Shown here one piece after another: positions 49,311 to 59,482 of a stretch of 64,000 bases of DNA (positions are counted from its first letter, which is position 1; each line of letters starts with the position of its first letter). The notes beneath the pieces were generated by a model. It did no database searches. It worked only from the letters and a program-made list of their open reading frames with translations, and was not told the origin of the DNA. A program made the position numbers and the translations under genes. This stretch comes from Nonomuraea turcica (lineage in GTDB: Bacteria; Actinomycetota; Actinomycetes; Streptosporangiales; Streptosporangiaceae), in assembly GCF_030718205.1 (NCBI RefSeq), contig NZ_JAUZQF010000026.1, forward strand, positions 1-64,000, in the 5' to 3' direction.

Positions 49311-50144
49311 ATGCGTGCTCTACCAGCGTCAGTATTCGCCGTCTGCGGCCTGATCGCCTCCGCGTGCGGCGGCACCGGCTCCGGTGGCGCCGCGGCAGGT
49401 CAGGCCGCTCCCGCGACCGCCGTGCAGCAGCAGGCTCCGGCACAGCGGCAGGCCACGGCGAAGGACGGACCGACGGAGAGCAAGCCGCTGGACGGCAAGG
49501 TCGTCGTCATCGACCCCGGCCACAACGGCGGCAACCGGCGCGCCCCTGCGGCCATCAACCGCAAGGTCAACGTGCTGACCAAGTGGAAGCCCTGCGACAC
49601 GACCGGCACCGCCACCAACAACGGCTACAGCGAGGCCGCCTTCACGTGGGACGTGTCCACCCGCCTCGCCAAGATCCTCAGGAGTCGCGGCGCCACGGTC
49701 AAGCTGACCAGGACGAGCAACACGGGCGTCGGCCCGTGCATCACCGAGCGCGCCGCGATCGGCAACAAGGCCGAGGCGGACGCCGCAATCTCCGTGCACG
49801 CCGACGGCTCGGCCGCGGGCAACCGCGGCTTCCACGTCATCATCCCCAAGAAGATCAACGGGCCCGTGGACAAGGTCGTGAGCAGGTCCAACAGGCTCGG
49901 CCTGGCCGTACGCGACGCCTTCGCCGAGGGCACCGGCCTGCCCTACTCCACCTACATCGGCCGCGACGCCCTGAGCTACCGCAACGACCTGGGCGGTCTC
50001 AACCTGTCGACCGTGCCGAAGATCTTCATCGAGTCCGGCAACATGCGCAACGCGGTCGAGGCGGCCAAGTTCCAGGACCCGAAGTTCCGGCAGAAGATCG
50101 CGGTGGCGCTGGCGAACGGATTGCAGCACTATCTCGAAGCATGA
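49311..50144 (+). CDS. exported N-acetylmuramoyl-L-alanine amidase (Amidase_3)
   Basis: A 277-aa zinc amidase that cleaves the lactyl-peptide bond in peptidoglycan. The N-terminal signal ends in LIASAC with Cys19 as a possible lipidation site, followed by an Ala/Gln-rich linker. Zinc ligands are His71 (DPGHNGG), Glu108 (GYSEAA) and His163 (SVHADGS); the catalytic Glu241 lies in FIESGNMRN. It resembles mycobacterial Ami1. TAAGTT lies 7 nt before the ATG, with GGAGG inside that gap. Coupled (ATGA) to the GH20 gene. Confidence 0.9.
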   Translation: MRALPASVFAVCGLIASACGGTGSGGAAAGQAAPATAVQQQAPAQRQATAKDGPTESKPLDGKVVVIDPGHNGGNRRAPAAINRKVNVLTKWKPCDTTGTATNNGYSEAAFTWDVSTRLAKILRSRGATVKLTRTSNTGVGPCITERAAIGNKAEADAAISVHADGSAAGNRGFHVIIPKKINGPVDKVVSRSNRLGLAVRDAFAEGTGLPYSTYIGRDALSYRNDLGGLNLSTVPKIFIESGNMRNAVEAAKFQDPKFRQKIAVALANGLQHYLEA

Positions 50145-51733
50145 TTCCTCGCCCTGAGCTGCTCACCCACCTGTCCGCCTCTTATGAGCTGACCGCGGGC
50201 GCCACCGTGTCCGGCGACCTGGTGGACGCCGTGCGCCTGGCCCTCCCGGTGCTCGACCTGCGTCCCGGCGACTCGGGTGAGATCGACGTCCGGCGGGATC
50301 CCGCGCTGGGTGAGGAGGCCTACCGGCTGACGGTCGGCTCGCGGGGCGTTGAGATCGTGGCCGGCGGGCGGGCCGGCGCCTTCTACGCGGCGCAGTCGCT
50401 GCACCAGCTGCTGCCCGGCGCCTCTTACCGGTCCGCTGGGCCCGCGTCGTGGACTGCGCCCGGGGTGCGGATCGAGGACGCGCCGCGGTTCTCCTGGCGA
50501 GGGTTGCATCTGGACGTGGCCCGGCATTTCTTCCCCAAGCGGGAGATCCTGCGCCTGGTGGACCTGATGGCGGTGCACAAGCTCAACCGGCTCCACCTGC
50601 ACCTGGTGGACGACCAGGGGTGGCGGGTGGAGAGCAGGGCCTACCCGCTGCTGCACGAGGTCGCCTCCCACCGGACGCGTACGGCGGTCAACTCCTACGG
50701 GGAGCCGGAGGCGTACGACGACGTCCCGCACGGCGGCTACTACACGCTCGACGACCTGGCGGAGATCGGGGCCTATGCCCGGGCGCGGTGCGTCACGGTC
50801 GTTCCCGAGATCGACGTGCCGGGGCACGCGTCGGCGATCCTCGCGGCGTACCCGGCGTTCGGGGCCACCGGCGAGCGGCACGACGTGCTGGACCGGTGGG
50901 GCATCTCCCCCGCGATCCTGTCACCGCTGCCGCCGACCGTGGAGTTCCTGGCCACGATCTTCGACGAGCTGATGGGGGCGCTGGGCGAGACACCATACGT
51001 CCACATCGGCGGGGACGAGGTGGTGCTCGACCATTGGGCCGGGTCGGCGGAGATCACGGCGTACCGGGACTCACTGGGCCTGGCCACCGCCAACGACCTG
51101 CAGGCGTGGTTCCTGCGGCGGCTGGCGGACACGCTGGCCGAGCGGGGGGCGCGGGCCGTGGTCTGGGACGAGGCGTTCGTCAGCGGCGGGCTGCGGCAGG
51201 ACACCGTCGTCATGCCGTGGCGCGGCATGGGCGTGGGCCGGCGCGCCGCGGCCGCCGGGCACGACGTGGTGGCCACGCCGGTGTTCCCGCTGTACTTCGA
51301 CTACGCCGAGTCGGCCACGGCCGACGAGCCGATGGCCATCGGGGACGCGATCACCGTCGAGGATGTGGCCGCGTTCCGTCCCGCGCCTGAGGAATGGACG
51401 GACGAGGAGCGCGCCCGGGTCGTGGGGGCGCAGGCGCAGTTGTGGACCGAGCGGGTGCCGGACGCCCGCACGGTGGACTACCGCATGTGGCCGCGGGCCT
51501 GCGCGCTCGCCGAGGTGGCCTGGTCGGGCACCGGCCAGGAGGGCTTCGCCGGGCGGCTGGAGGAGCACCTGGGGCGGCTGGACGCGATCGGGGTGGAGTA
51601 TCGCCCGCTCGCCGGGCCGCGCCCGTGGCAGCGGCGGCGGCCGCACCGGCCGAGCGGCGTGCGGGTGGCGGACGTGATGTCCCGCATCGAGGGCATGACG
51701 CACGACCCCGAGTCCACCCGGCCGAGCATGTAG
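50141..51733 (+). CDS. beta-N-acetylhexosaminidase, GH20
   Basis: A 530-aa GH20 enzyme. An N-terminal GH20b domain (about 1-120) precedes the TIM barrel, with LHLDVARHFFPKREILRLVD and HLHLVDDQGWR. The substrate-assisted catalytic pair is Asp292-Glu293 in HIGGDEVV. It removes terminal GlcNAc from muropeptide or chitin fragments. There is no obvious signal peptide. Its start overlaps the amidase stop, so the two form a peptidoglycan-turnover pair. Confidence 0.9.
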   Translation: MIPRPELLTHLSASYELTAGATVSGDLVDAVRLALPVLDLRPGDSGEIDVRRDPALGEEAYRLTVGSRGVEIVAGGRAGAFYAAQSLHQLLPGASYRSAGPASWTAPGVRIEDAPRFSWRGLHLDVARHFFPKREILRLVDLMAVHKLNRLHLHLVDDQGWRVESRAYPLLHEVASHRTRTAVNSYGEPEAYDDVPHGGYYTLDDLAEIGAYARARCVTVVPEIDVPGHASAILAAYPAFGATGERHDVLDRWGISPAILSPLPPTVEFLATIFDELMGALGETPYVHIGGDEVVLDHWAGSAEITAYRDSLGLATANDLQAWFLRRLADTLAERGARAVVWDEAFVSGGLRQDTVVMPWRGMGVGRRAAAAGHDVVATPVFPLYFDYAESATADEPMAIGDAITVEDVAAFRPAPEEWTDEERARVVGAQAQLWTERVPDARTVDYRMWPRACALAEVAWSGTGQEGFAGRLEEHLGRLDAIGVEYRPLAGPRPWQRRRPHRPSGVRVADVMSRIEGMTHDPESTRPSM

Positions 51734-51734
51734 C

Positions 51735-52289
51735 TCAGAAGGCCGGGCGGTCGTTGAGTATGCGCTGGAACAGCCGGTGGTCCTGCCACTTGCCGTCGAT
51801 CTCCAGATAGCGCGGCGCGAGGCCGTAGGGCTCGAAGCCGCACTTGAGCAGGACGCGCTGCGAGGCGGCGTTGTGGAGCACCGTGGCGGCCGCGATCCTG
51901 TGCAGGCCCAGGTCCTGGTCGGCCATCCTGCACACCTCCACGACGGCCCTGCTGGCCAGGCCGCGGCCGGTGTAGCGGGCGTCCATCCAGTAGCCGAGGT
52001 CGGCGCTGAGCCACGGCCCGCGGACGATGGTGTTGAGCGTCATACGTCCGACGATCTCGTCGCCGTCGGCGAGCACCCACGGCACCGTCCGGCCCGCCGC
52101 CTGCTGCTCCAGCACGTCCTCGAGCCGGCGGGCCTGCCCGCGCAGCGTGAAGAACTCCTCGGGCCGGCGCGGCTCCCATGGCCGCAGGTGGTCGCGGTTG
52201 CGGACATAGGCACGGAGCATGGCTTCGGCGTCCTGCTTGGTGGCCAGGCGCAGGACGACGTCGTCGATCAGGGACACGGCTTCGATCAC
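51735..52289 (-). CDS. GNAT acetyltransferase, RimJ/RimL type
   Basis: A 184-aa acetyltransferase. The pattern LRPWEPRRPEEFF, GYWMDARYTGRGLASRAV and HRIAAATVLHNAASQRVLLKCGF matches RimJ-type ribosomal-protein N-acetyltransferases. The acceptor is not known. GTG start, 17 nt after pyrD; a TATCGT hexamer lies 6 nt upstream, so it may also have its own leaderless transcript. Confidence 0.87.
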   Translation of the reverse strand: MIEAVSLIDDVVLRLATKQDAEAMLRAYVRNRDHLRPWEPRRPEEFFTLRGQARRLEDVLEQQAAGRTVPWVLADGDEIVGRMTLNTIVRGPWLSADLGYWMDARYTGRGLASRAVVEVCRMADQDLGLHRIAAATVLHNAASQRVLLKCGFEPYGLAPRYLEIDGKWQDHRLFQRILNDRPAF

Positions 52290-52306
52290 CGTCCCACGAT
52301 AGTGGG

Positions 52307-53359
52307 CTAGGCGGTGCGGCCGATGGCCTCCGTAATCGACTTCAGCCCGTGGCGGCGTGCGCGCTTGGCGAGCCGGCGGTGGATGCGAGCGGCCCAGAAC
52401 GGCCCGCCGTAGATCCAGCCCGTGTAGCCCTGGACCAGCGTCGCGCCCGCCAAGAGGCGCTCCCAGACGTCGTCCTCGTCCTCCACCCCACCGGCCGACA
52501 CCAGCGTGAGGCGGTCGCCGACCCGCGCGCGCAGGCGCCGCAGCACCTCCAGCGAGCGGCCCTTGAGCGGCCGTCCTGACAGGCCACCGGTCTCGCCGCC
52601 GTGCTTGATCGTGGTGTTGGTCGCGATGATCCCGTCAAGGCCGAGCTCCAAAGCCAGGTCGGCGATCGCGTCCACGTCCTCGTCGGCGAGGTCGGGGGCG
52701 ATCTTCACCAGCAGCGGAGTGCGGCGGGGCGTGTTGTCCGCGACCTCCTTGACCGCGGTGAGCAGCGGACGCAGCAGCGACACGGCCTGCAGATTGCGCA
52801 GCCCGGGCGTGTTGGGAGAGCTGACGTTGACCACCAGATAGTCGGCCAGCGGGGCCAGCTGCTTGGCGCTGGTCACGTAGTCGGCCGCGGCCTCGGACTC
52901 GGGGACCACCTTGGTCTTGCCGATGTTCACCCCGACCACGACGGGCAGGCCCCGTGTGCGGCGCAGGCGGCGGGCGGCGGCCGCGGCGCCGGCGTTGTTG
53001 AAGCCCATCCTGTTGATCACGGCGCGCTCTTTGACGAGGCGGAACAGGCGCGGGCGCGGGTTGCCCGGCTGCGCGTGGGCGGTGATGGTGCCGACCTCGA
53101 CGTGCCCGAAGCCGAGCGCCGCGACCGCCTCCGCGCAGGCGGCGTCCTTGTCGAAACCGGCGGCCAGCCCCAGCGGGCCGGGGAAGTGCACGCCGAACGC
53201 GGTCACGCGCAGGACCGGGTCGTGCGGCGCGAGCGCACGGTGCAGCAGCCGCTTGAGCAGCGGCAGCCGCGCGAGGAGCGCGAGGGCGCTCACCGTCAGA
53301 TGGTGCACGGCCTCGGCGTCGAAACGCCGCAAGACCTGCGTGAACACAAGGCGATACAT
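52307..53359 (-). CDS. pyrD: class 2 (quinone-dependent) dihydroorotate dehydrogenase
   Basis: A 350-aa membrane-associated FMN enzyme for step 4 of pyrimidine synthesis. The N-terminal helix MYRLVFTQVLRRFDAE is the class 2 quinone-tunnel extension. PLGLAAGFDKDA, the catalytic-base region NVSSPNTPGLRNLQ, and the C-terminal FMN phosphate loop LVQGYTGWIYGGP are present. The ATG is preceded by GTG directly upstream (53362); either could be used, 3-6 nt after the response-regulator stop. Likely cotranscribed with that gene. Confidence 0.93.
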   Translation of the reverse strand: MYRLVFTQVLRRFDAEAVHHLTVSALALLARLPLLKRLLHRALAPHDPVLRVTAFGVHFPGPLGLAAGFDKDAACAEAVAALGFGHVEVGTITAHAQPGNPRPRLFRLVKERAVINRMGFNNAGAAAAARRLRRTRGLPVVVGVNIGKTKVVPESEAAADYVTSAKQLAPLADYLVVNVSSPNTPGLRNLQAVSLLRPLLTAVKEVADNTPRRTPLLVKIAPDLADEDVDAIADLALELGLDGIIATNTTIKHGGETGGLSGRPLKGRSLEVLRRLRARVGDRLTLVSAGGVEDEDDVWERLLAGATLVQGYTGWIYGGPFWAARIHRRLAKRARRHGLKSITEAIGRTA

Positions 53360-53365
53360 CACGGG

Positions 53366-54016
53366 TCAGGCTACCAACCCGGCCTCGTGGGCGATGATCG
53401 CGGCCTGGACGCGGTTGCGGACGTCGAGCCGGGTGAGGATGGCGCTCACGTACGCCTTCACGGTGCCCTCCACGATGTGCATCCTGCGCGCGATCTCGGC
53501 ATTGGACAACCCGGCGCCGAGCAGGGCGAGCACCTCGCGTTCGCGCTCGGTGAGCGCCTCGATGCGGTCGCGCGCCCGCGCGCCCCTGGCCATTCTGCCG
53601 CCGGAGAGCTGCGCGATGACCCGCTGCGCGACCTTGGGCGACAGGTAGGCCGCGCCTTCGGCCACCGCGTGGATCCCGGCGATCAGCTCGCGCGGGTCGC
53701 CCGACTTCAGCAGGAAACCCGCGGCGCCGACGTCGAGCGCCTTGGCGATGTAGTCGTCCTCCCCGAATGTGGTCAGCATCACCACGGCCGTCTCCGGGGC
53801 GACCCTGCGGATCTCGGCCGCGGCGCCGAGCCCGTCGAGCCTCGGCATGCGGATGTCGAGCAGCGCCACGTCCGGGCGGTGGCCGATGGCCAGGTCGACG
53901 GCCTGCCTGCCGTCGCCCGCCTCGGCGACCACGTCGAGCGAGGGGTCGGTCGTGAGGATCGCGCGCACCCCGGCACGGATCATGGCTTCGTCGTCGGCGA
54001 GGAGGATACGGATCAC
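53366..54016 (-). CDS. NarL/LuxR-type response regulator (orphan)
   Basis: A 216-aa two-component response regulator. The receiver has Asp8-Asp9, phospho-acceptor Asp54 (LLDIRMPR) and Lys104 (LLKSGDP); the GerE-type helix-turn-helix is LTEREREVLALLGAGLSNAEIARRMHIVEGTVKAYVS. No histidine kinase is adjacent. GTG start 6 nt after CACTAT, which overlaps the -10 of the divergent gene. Begins a probable operon with pyrD and a GNAT gene. Confidence 0.9.
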   Translation of the reverse strand: MIRILLADDEAMIRAGVRAILTTDPSLDVVAEAGDGRQAVDLAIGHRPDVALLDIRMPRLDGLGAAAEIRRVAPETAVVMLTTFGEDDYIAKALDVGAAGFLLKSGDPRELIAGIHAVAEGAAYLSPKVAQRVIAQLSGGRMARGARARDRIEALTEREREVLALLGAGLSNAEIARRMHIVEGTVKAYVSAILTRLDVRNRVQAAIIAHEAGLVA

Positions 54017-54021
54017 GGCTC

Positions 54022-54028
54022 TATAGTG
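54022..54028. promoter_or_regulatory. overlapping divergent -10 elements
   Basis: Only 18 bp separate the start codons of the divergent response-regulator (GTG 54016) and tautomerase-like (ATG 54035) genes. TATAGT (54022-54027, plus) and CACTAT (54028-54023, minus) overlap by five bases and lie 7 and 6 nt before their start codons. Each -35 must lie inside the opposite coding region. Confidence 0.65.
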
Positions 54029-54034
54029 GCCGAC

Positions 54035-54409
54035 ATGGCTCAGGTGAAGATGTACGGCCGCCGGGACGTGTGGTCCGGGCGGCAGCGGGAGATTTCGGAC
54101 CTGGTGCAGTCGTGCCTGGTGAGCGCGTGGGGGTTGCCCGAGGACAAGCGGTTCCACCGGTTCCTGCTGCTGGACGCCGACGACTTCGTGTGCCCGCAGC
54201 GGAGCGAGCGCTACCTGATCCTCGAGGTGGTCTGCTTCACCGGGCGCACCGACGACGCCAAGCGGGCGCTGATCCGGGAGCTCTACGACAAGTGGCCGCA
54301 CGACCCCGAGGACCTGGAGATCACCATCATCGAGATGCCCAAGGTCAACTGGGGAATTCGTGGTGTTCCCGCTGATGAGCTCACCCTGTCGTACAAGGTG
54401 GAGGTCTAG
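54035..54409 (+). CDS. tautomerase-family protein lacking Pro1
   Basis: A 124-aa protein of the Tautomerase_2 type, recognised from VKMYGRRDVWSGRQREISDLVQSCLVSAWGLPEDKRFHRFL and ILEVVCFTGRTDDAKRALIRELYDKW. Tautomerases use a catalytic proline exposed after Met removal; here residue 2 is Ala, so the usual mechanism is absent. It may be a non-enzymatic homologue or use another residue. The ATG follows TATAGT by 7 nt (leaderless). Confidence 0.8.
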   Translation: MAQVKMYGRRDVWSGRQREISDLVQSCLVSAWGLPEDKRFHRFLLLDADDFVCPQRSERYLILEVVCFTGRTDDAKRALIRELYDKWPHDPEDLEITIIEMPKVNWGIRGVPADELTLSYKVEV

Positions 54410-54447
54410 CGAAGAGGTGAGTTCGGGCGGACGGTATGGTCCGACTC

Positions 54448-55827
<1,380 letters not shown>

Positions 55828-55834
55828 TCGGGGC

Positions 55835-56695
55835 TCAGGGGCGCGCGGCCCCCGGAGTGCGTCGCGGGTCGCCGGCGGCGAGCTCCGAGTCGAGCGTCTG
55901 GCCGGCGGCGATCGCTTCACGCAGGCTCCCGGTCAGGGCGTCGGCCTGGTCGATCAGCTGACGCAGACCCTCCGTGTCGCCGGTCTTGGCCAGCAGGTCC
56001 CGATACCGTTCATTGCTCTTCTGGAGTTCCTGCACGCGCAGCGCCGCGTCCGCCTCCCGGACGCGGCTCGCGTACGCCTCCAGCTCCCGCACCCGCCCCG
56101 CGACCGCCACCACCGACAGGTCGAGCGCTTCCCGCTGGGCCTCCAGCACGGCGGCCAGCTCGGGTGTCATCACCTCGGCCAGCGCCGCGGCCTGCTCGGC
56201 GCGCAGCTCGGTGTGAGTACGCAGGAGGCAGGCGATCTCCCACAGCCGTTCGGGCAGCACGACGTCGTTGGCGATGGCGTCGAGGAGGCCCAGCCGGTGC
56301 ACCCGGGAGCCGGACACGTCCATGACGGCCTGCCGCGCCCTGGCCAGCAGGCCGAGCGCGGCGCTGTCCAGCGTGGCCGGGACGACGTAGCGGCCGGCGT
56401 ACGTCGAGCGGTGTCCCATGCCGGGGCGGGCCACGCCGGCCAAGAGCATCGTGATGACCAGGACCATCACGGCCGACAGCGCGGCCGCCTCGTGGTCGGT
56501 CCGGTAGACCGCCGCGGTGAACAGGGCTCCGCCCGCGCCGGTGACGACCGCGCCGGCCCGGAAGAGCCACCGGACCCATGGCGGCGGGTCGCGGTCAGGC
56601 GACCCGACCAGCGGTGACGACGCGTTGAGGAGGCGCGAGCGGTCCCGCTGGGCAAGCGTGGGATCCACGATCGGCTCATCCATCCAGTCGCCCAT
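55835..56695 (-). CDS. membrane protein with C-terminal coiled coil
   Basis: A 286-aa protein of unknown function. Two membrane helices (about residues 40-60 and 64-82) are followed by a soluble, largely helical region with coiled-coil character (AALAEVMTPELAAVLEAQREAL to QELQKSNERYRDLL). No known domain was recognised. The ATG has GGAGGT 7 nt upstream; longer frames are rejected. Convergent with lpdA (7-bp gap). Confidence 0.7.
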   Translation of the reverse strand: MGDWMDEPIVDPTLAQRDRSRLLNASSPLVGSPDRDPPPWVRWLFRAGAVVTGAGGALFTAAVYRTDHEAAALSAVMVLVITMLLAGVARPGMGHRSTYAGRYVVPATLDSAALGLLARARQAVMDVSGSRVHRLGLLDAIANDVVLPERLWEIACLLRTHTELRAEQAAALAEVMTPELAAVLEAQREALDLSVVAVAGRVRELEAYASRVREADAALRVQELQKSNERYRDLLAKTGDTEGLRQLIDQADALTGSLREAIAAGQTLDSELAAGDPRRTPGAARP

Positions 56696-56846
56696 GGGCG
56701 GCACCTCCGTCGGGGGACACCGGGGCAGGCCGCGCTCCCCAGGCACGACCCGCGACGCCCTTCGAGCACACCGCGCCAGAACCGGCCGATCCACCAGGCG
56801 GGTGTGTGAATGTCGTGAAGATGTCGTGCAGCTATCCTTGGAGGCC

Positions 56847-57401
56847 GTGTCCCGACTTCCCGAGTTGTACGTCGCCGTCGACGTGGAGGCCGACGGGCCC
56901 ATTCCGGGCCCGTACAGCATGCTCTCCCTGGGCATGGCCGTGGCCGGGCGGGCGGATCTGGCGTTCTACACGGAGCTGCGGCCGATCTCCGACGAGTTCG
57001 TGCCCGAGGCGCTGGCCGTCTCCGGGCTCGACCGCGACCGCCTGCTGCGCGAGGCGCCCCCGCCGGAGGAAGCGATGGCCGGGGCCGCCCGGTGGGTGAA
57101 CGGGCTGCGGACGATCGGGCGGCCCGTGTTCCTGGCCGCGCCCGCGGTGTGGGACGGCATGTTCGTGCACTGGTACTTCACGCGGTTCACCGGCAGAAGC
57201 CCGTTCGGCGCGACCGGGTCCGGGGTCGATCTGCGGAGCTACTGGATGGGCATGACCGGCCGCGAGTGGGCCGGGACCCGCAGCGGGGACATCAAGCGTG
57301 AGCTGGGCCTCGCAGGGCTGCCCCACACGCATCACGCCGGAGAGGACGCGGCCGAGCTGGCCCAGATCTTCGAGCAGGTCCTGCGGCGTGCGACCGGCTG
57401 A
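56847..57401 (+). CDS. DEDDh 3'-5' exonuclease
   Basis: A 184-aa protein with an exonuclease fold like DnaQ epsilon and oligoribonuclease. The first metal motif is AVDVEADGP (Asp12, Glu14); the last is HHAGEDAAELAQIF, His-x4-Asp. It probably degrades DNA or RNA 3' ends; whether it acts on RNA or DNA is unclear. GTG start, 8 nt after TATCCT and with GGAGG immediately upstream. Confidence 0.82.
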   Translation: MSRLPELYVAVDVEADGPIPGPYSMLSLGMAVAGRADLAFYTELRPISDEFVPEALAVSGLDRDRLLREAPPPEEAMAGAARWVNGLRTIGRPVFLAAPAVWDGMFVHWYFTRFTGRSPFGATGSGVDLRSYWMGMTGREWAGTRSGDIKRELGLAGLPHTHHAGEDAAELAQIFEQVLRRATG

Positions 57402-57470
57402 GCGAGGTTCTTACCAGTTCTTCAGAATGCGTACAGGAACTTCTGAATCAGCCGGGTAAGGGTCAGTGGC

Positions 57471-57959
57471 ATGACCTCAACCTCGGAGCGGGCGCCAAGC
57501 CGCCGCAGGCTCGCCCAAACAGGCACGATCTCGCTGCGTCTCGGACTCTTGGCACTGGTCGCGATCGGCATCGCGGGTGCCGTCTTCGAGCTCGCCTTCG
57601 AACGCCACTGGGGGAACCTGACCCAGCTGATCCCCTGGGCGGCGCTCGCGCTCCTCACGCTCGCCCTGGTCATGCTCGCCTTCGGCGACTCCCCGCGCAC
57701 GGTCACCGCGGTCCGCGTCCTGGCCGCGGTCGTGCTGCTCACGGCGGCGTACGGCGTCTTCGTGCACATCTCGGTCAACTACGGCGCGGGTGGGTCCGAC
57801 GCCGAGTGGAGCACGCTCTCGCCGCTCAGCCAGTGGTGGTACGCGGCCACCAAGACCGTCGGCTTCGCCCCGCCGCTCGCGCCCGGCATGCTCGCCCAGA
57901 GCGCGCTCATGCTCCTGTTGGCCTCCCTGACGTCGAAGAGGCCGGAGCTCGGCGCCTGA
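57471..57959 (+). CDS. four-helix membrane protein of unknown function
   Basis: A 162-aa protein with membrane helices at about residues 22-42, 52-72, 78-100 and 132-152. There is a charged N-terminus and no signal peptide. No domain recognised. The start codon is ATG; no good ribosome site was seen. Confidence 0.7.
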   Translation: MTSTSERAPSRRRLAQTGTISLRLGLLALVAIGIAGAVFELAFERHWGNLTQLIPWAALALLTLALVMLAFGDSPRTVTAVRVLAAVVLLTAAYGVFVHISVNYGAGGSDAEWSTLSPLSQWWYAATKTVGFAPPLAPGMLAQSALMLLLASLTSKRPELGA

Positions 57960-57985
57960 CCACGCCTGGTCAGCTCGCCGCAGGA

Positions 57986-58846
57986 CTAACGCGGCCGGAA
58001 GGGCGCGATGATCTCGCGTACCTCCTGTGCGGCGCCCTGGCCGTTGTCGTCGTGGGCGATGTCGCTCAGCAGCTCGCGGAGGTGGAAGACCCGCAGGCGC
58101 TCCCGCCAGCCGTCGTCCAGGGGCGCCGCCTCGGCGTACGCGGCGAAGAAACGGTCGCAGGCCGGCGGGCGTGGGCCGCACCAGAGCATGCTCAGGTCGG
58201 CCTCGGCCCAGCTGTAGGAGACGGCGGGGTCGATCAGCGCGGGGCCGCCCGCGCGGTCGGCCAGGATGTTCTCGCGCCACAGGTCGCCGTGCGTCAGCAC
58301 CGGCCGCTGGGGCGGCAGGAGGTCGGGCAGCGCCGCGCAGAGCCGTTCGAGCGATCGGCGCTCCTCACTGTCGAAGGCGGCCTCCACCAGCGGCTCCGGC
58401 AACCAGCGCAGGATGCGGCGCTGGGCGAAGAAGGCGTGCCCGTCCTCGTCCCAGGTGTTGTCCTGGCGCAGCCGCCCGAGCCAGCCGTCCCGGTGCCAGC
58501 CGAATCGCTCACCGGCGACGGTGTGCACGGCGGCGACCGTACGGGCGAGTTCTTCCCAGAACCGCTCGTCGTCGTCCAGACGCGGACGCAGCGGCTCCAG
58601 GACGAGCAGGTCGGGTGTCACCGCCAGCACTTCGGGGGCGGCGGCACCGGCGCCGCGCAACACCCGCAGCCCTTCGGCCTCGATCTCGAAGAGGTCGGCC
58701 CCGGCGCCGTGCAGCGTCTTCGCGAACACCCGGGAGCCGTCCCGCAGGGTGGCCATGCCTGCCATGGCCACCACCCCGCCGGGCGCCGGGTCGGCGGCGA
58801 CGGCGTCGAATCCGGCTGCGCGCAGCCGGGTGAGAAGCTGATCCAT
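57986..58846 (-). CDS. fructosamine kinase family protein
   Basis: A 286-aa kinase of the fructosamine-3-kinase/APH superfamily. The catalytic loop is THGDLWRENIL and the metal-binding motif ALIDPAVSY; DNTWDEDGHAFFAQRRIL matches fructosamine kinases. It would phosphorylate protein-bound or free Amadori products, starting deglycation. Its ATG shares one base with the upstream methyltransferase stop (TGATG), so the two are translationally coupled. Confidence 0.88.
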   Translation of the reverse strand: MDQLLTRLRAAGFDAVAADPAPGGVVAMAGMATLRDGSRVFAKTLHGAGADLFEIEAEGLRVLRGAGAAAPEVLAVTPDLLVLEPLRPRLDDDERFWEELARTVAAVHTVAGERFGWHRDGWLGRLRQDNTWDEDGHAFFAQRRILRWLPEPLVEAAFDSEERRSLERLCAALPDLLPPQRPVLTHGDLWRENILADRAGGPALIDPAVSYSWAEADLSMLWCGPRPPACDRFFAAYAEAAPLDDGWRERLRVFHLRELLSDIAHDDNGQGAAQEVREIIAPFRPR

Positions 58847-59442
58847 CAGTTCGGCTCCCGGTAGACGAGCAGGTATCGCCAGAAGAGCAACCGCCGGATG
58901 GTCGCCCCGGGCAGCAACGTGGCCGCCTCCTTCCGGATCTCCTCTAACGACATCTCGGGGCGCATGACCGGCGCCTGCGTGCCCTCCGCCCGCCCCCGAG
59001 GCCCCGCGGCGGCGACGGCGAGCCGAGTGGCGGCGTTGACTGGAATGGCGGCCAGGCTCCACGCGTAGTCCACGGCCGACCGCTCCGGATAGCAGCCCAG
59101 GATGGCCAGCACGCCTCCGGGCGCGAGCGCGTCACGCAGCGCGGCAACGGTGCCGAACGGCATGTGGTGGATGCTCGCCAGGCAGGAGATGTAGTCGTAG
59201 CGGCCTTCTGGCAGCTCCATCTCGGTGATGTCGGCGTGGTGGAAACGCGGGCCCCCGCCTTCGGCTTCGGCGGCCTCGATCACCTCCGCCGCCGGGTCCA
59301 CGGCGTCGACCTGGATCCCGAGGCTCGCGAGCCGCCGGGCGAACCGGCCGGTCCCGCAGCCGACGTCCAGCGCGGTCCGGCAACCCTTCGGCACCCGGCG
59401 CAGGAGCGTGCGATGGTAGTGATCGTTGTGGTTGAAAGGCAT
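58846..59442 (-). CDS. class I SAM-dependent methyltransferase
   Basis: A 198-aa methyltransferase with motif I ALDVGCGTGRFARRLA, motif II VDAVDPAAEVIEAA and motif III DYISCLASIHHM. The substrate is unknown. A ribosome site AAAGGA precedes the ATG by 4 nt. Translationally coupled to a fructosamine kinase by TGATG, an unusual pairing. Confidence 0.87.
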   Translation of the reverse strand: MPFNHNDHYHRTLLRRVPKGCRTALDVGCGTGRFARRLASLGIQVDAVDPAAEVIEAAEAEGGGPRFHHADITEMELPEGRYDYISCLASIHHMPFGTVAALRDALAPGGVLAILGCYPERSAVDYAWSLAAIPVNAATRLAVAAAGPRGRAEGTQAPVMRPEMSLEEIRKEAATLLPGATIRRLLFWRYLLVYREPN

Positions 59443-59482
59443 GCTGTCCTTTCATTCGTCCGGCCCGAGGATGATCACAGCC

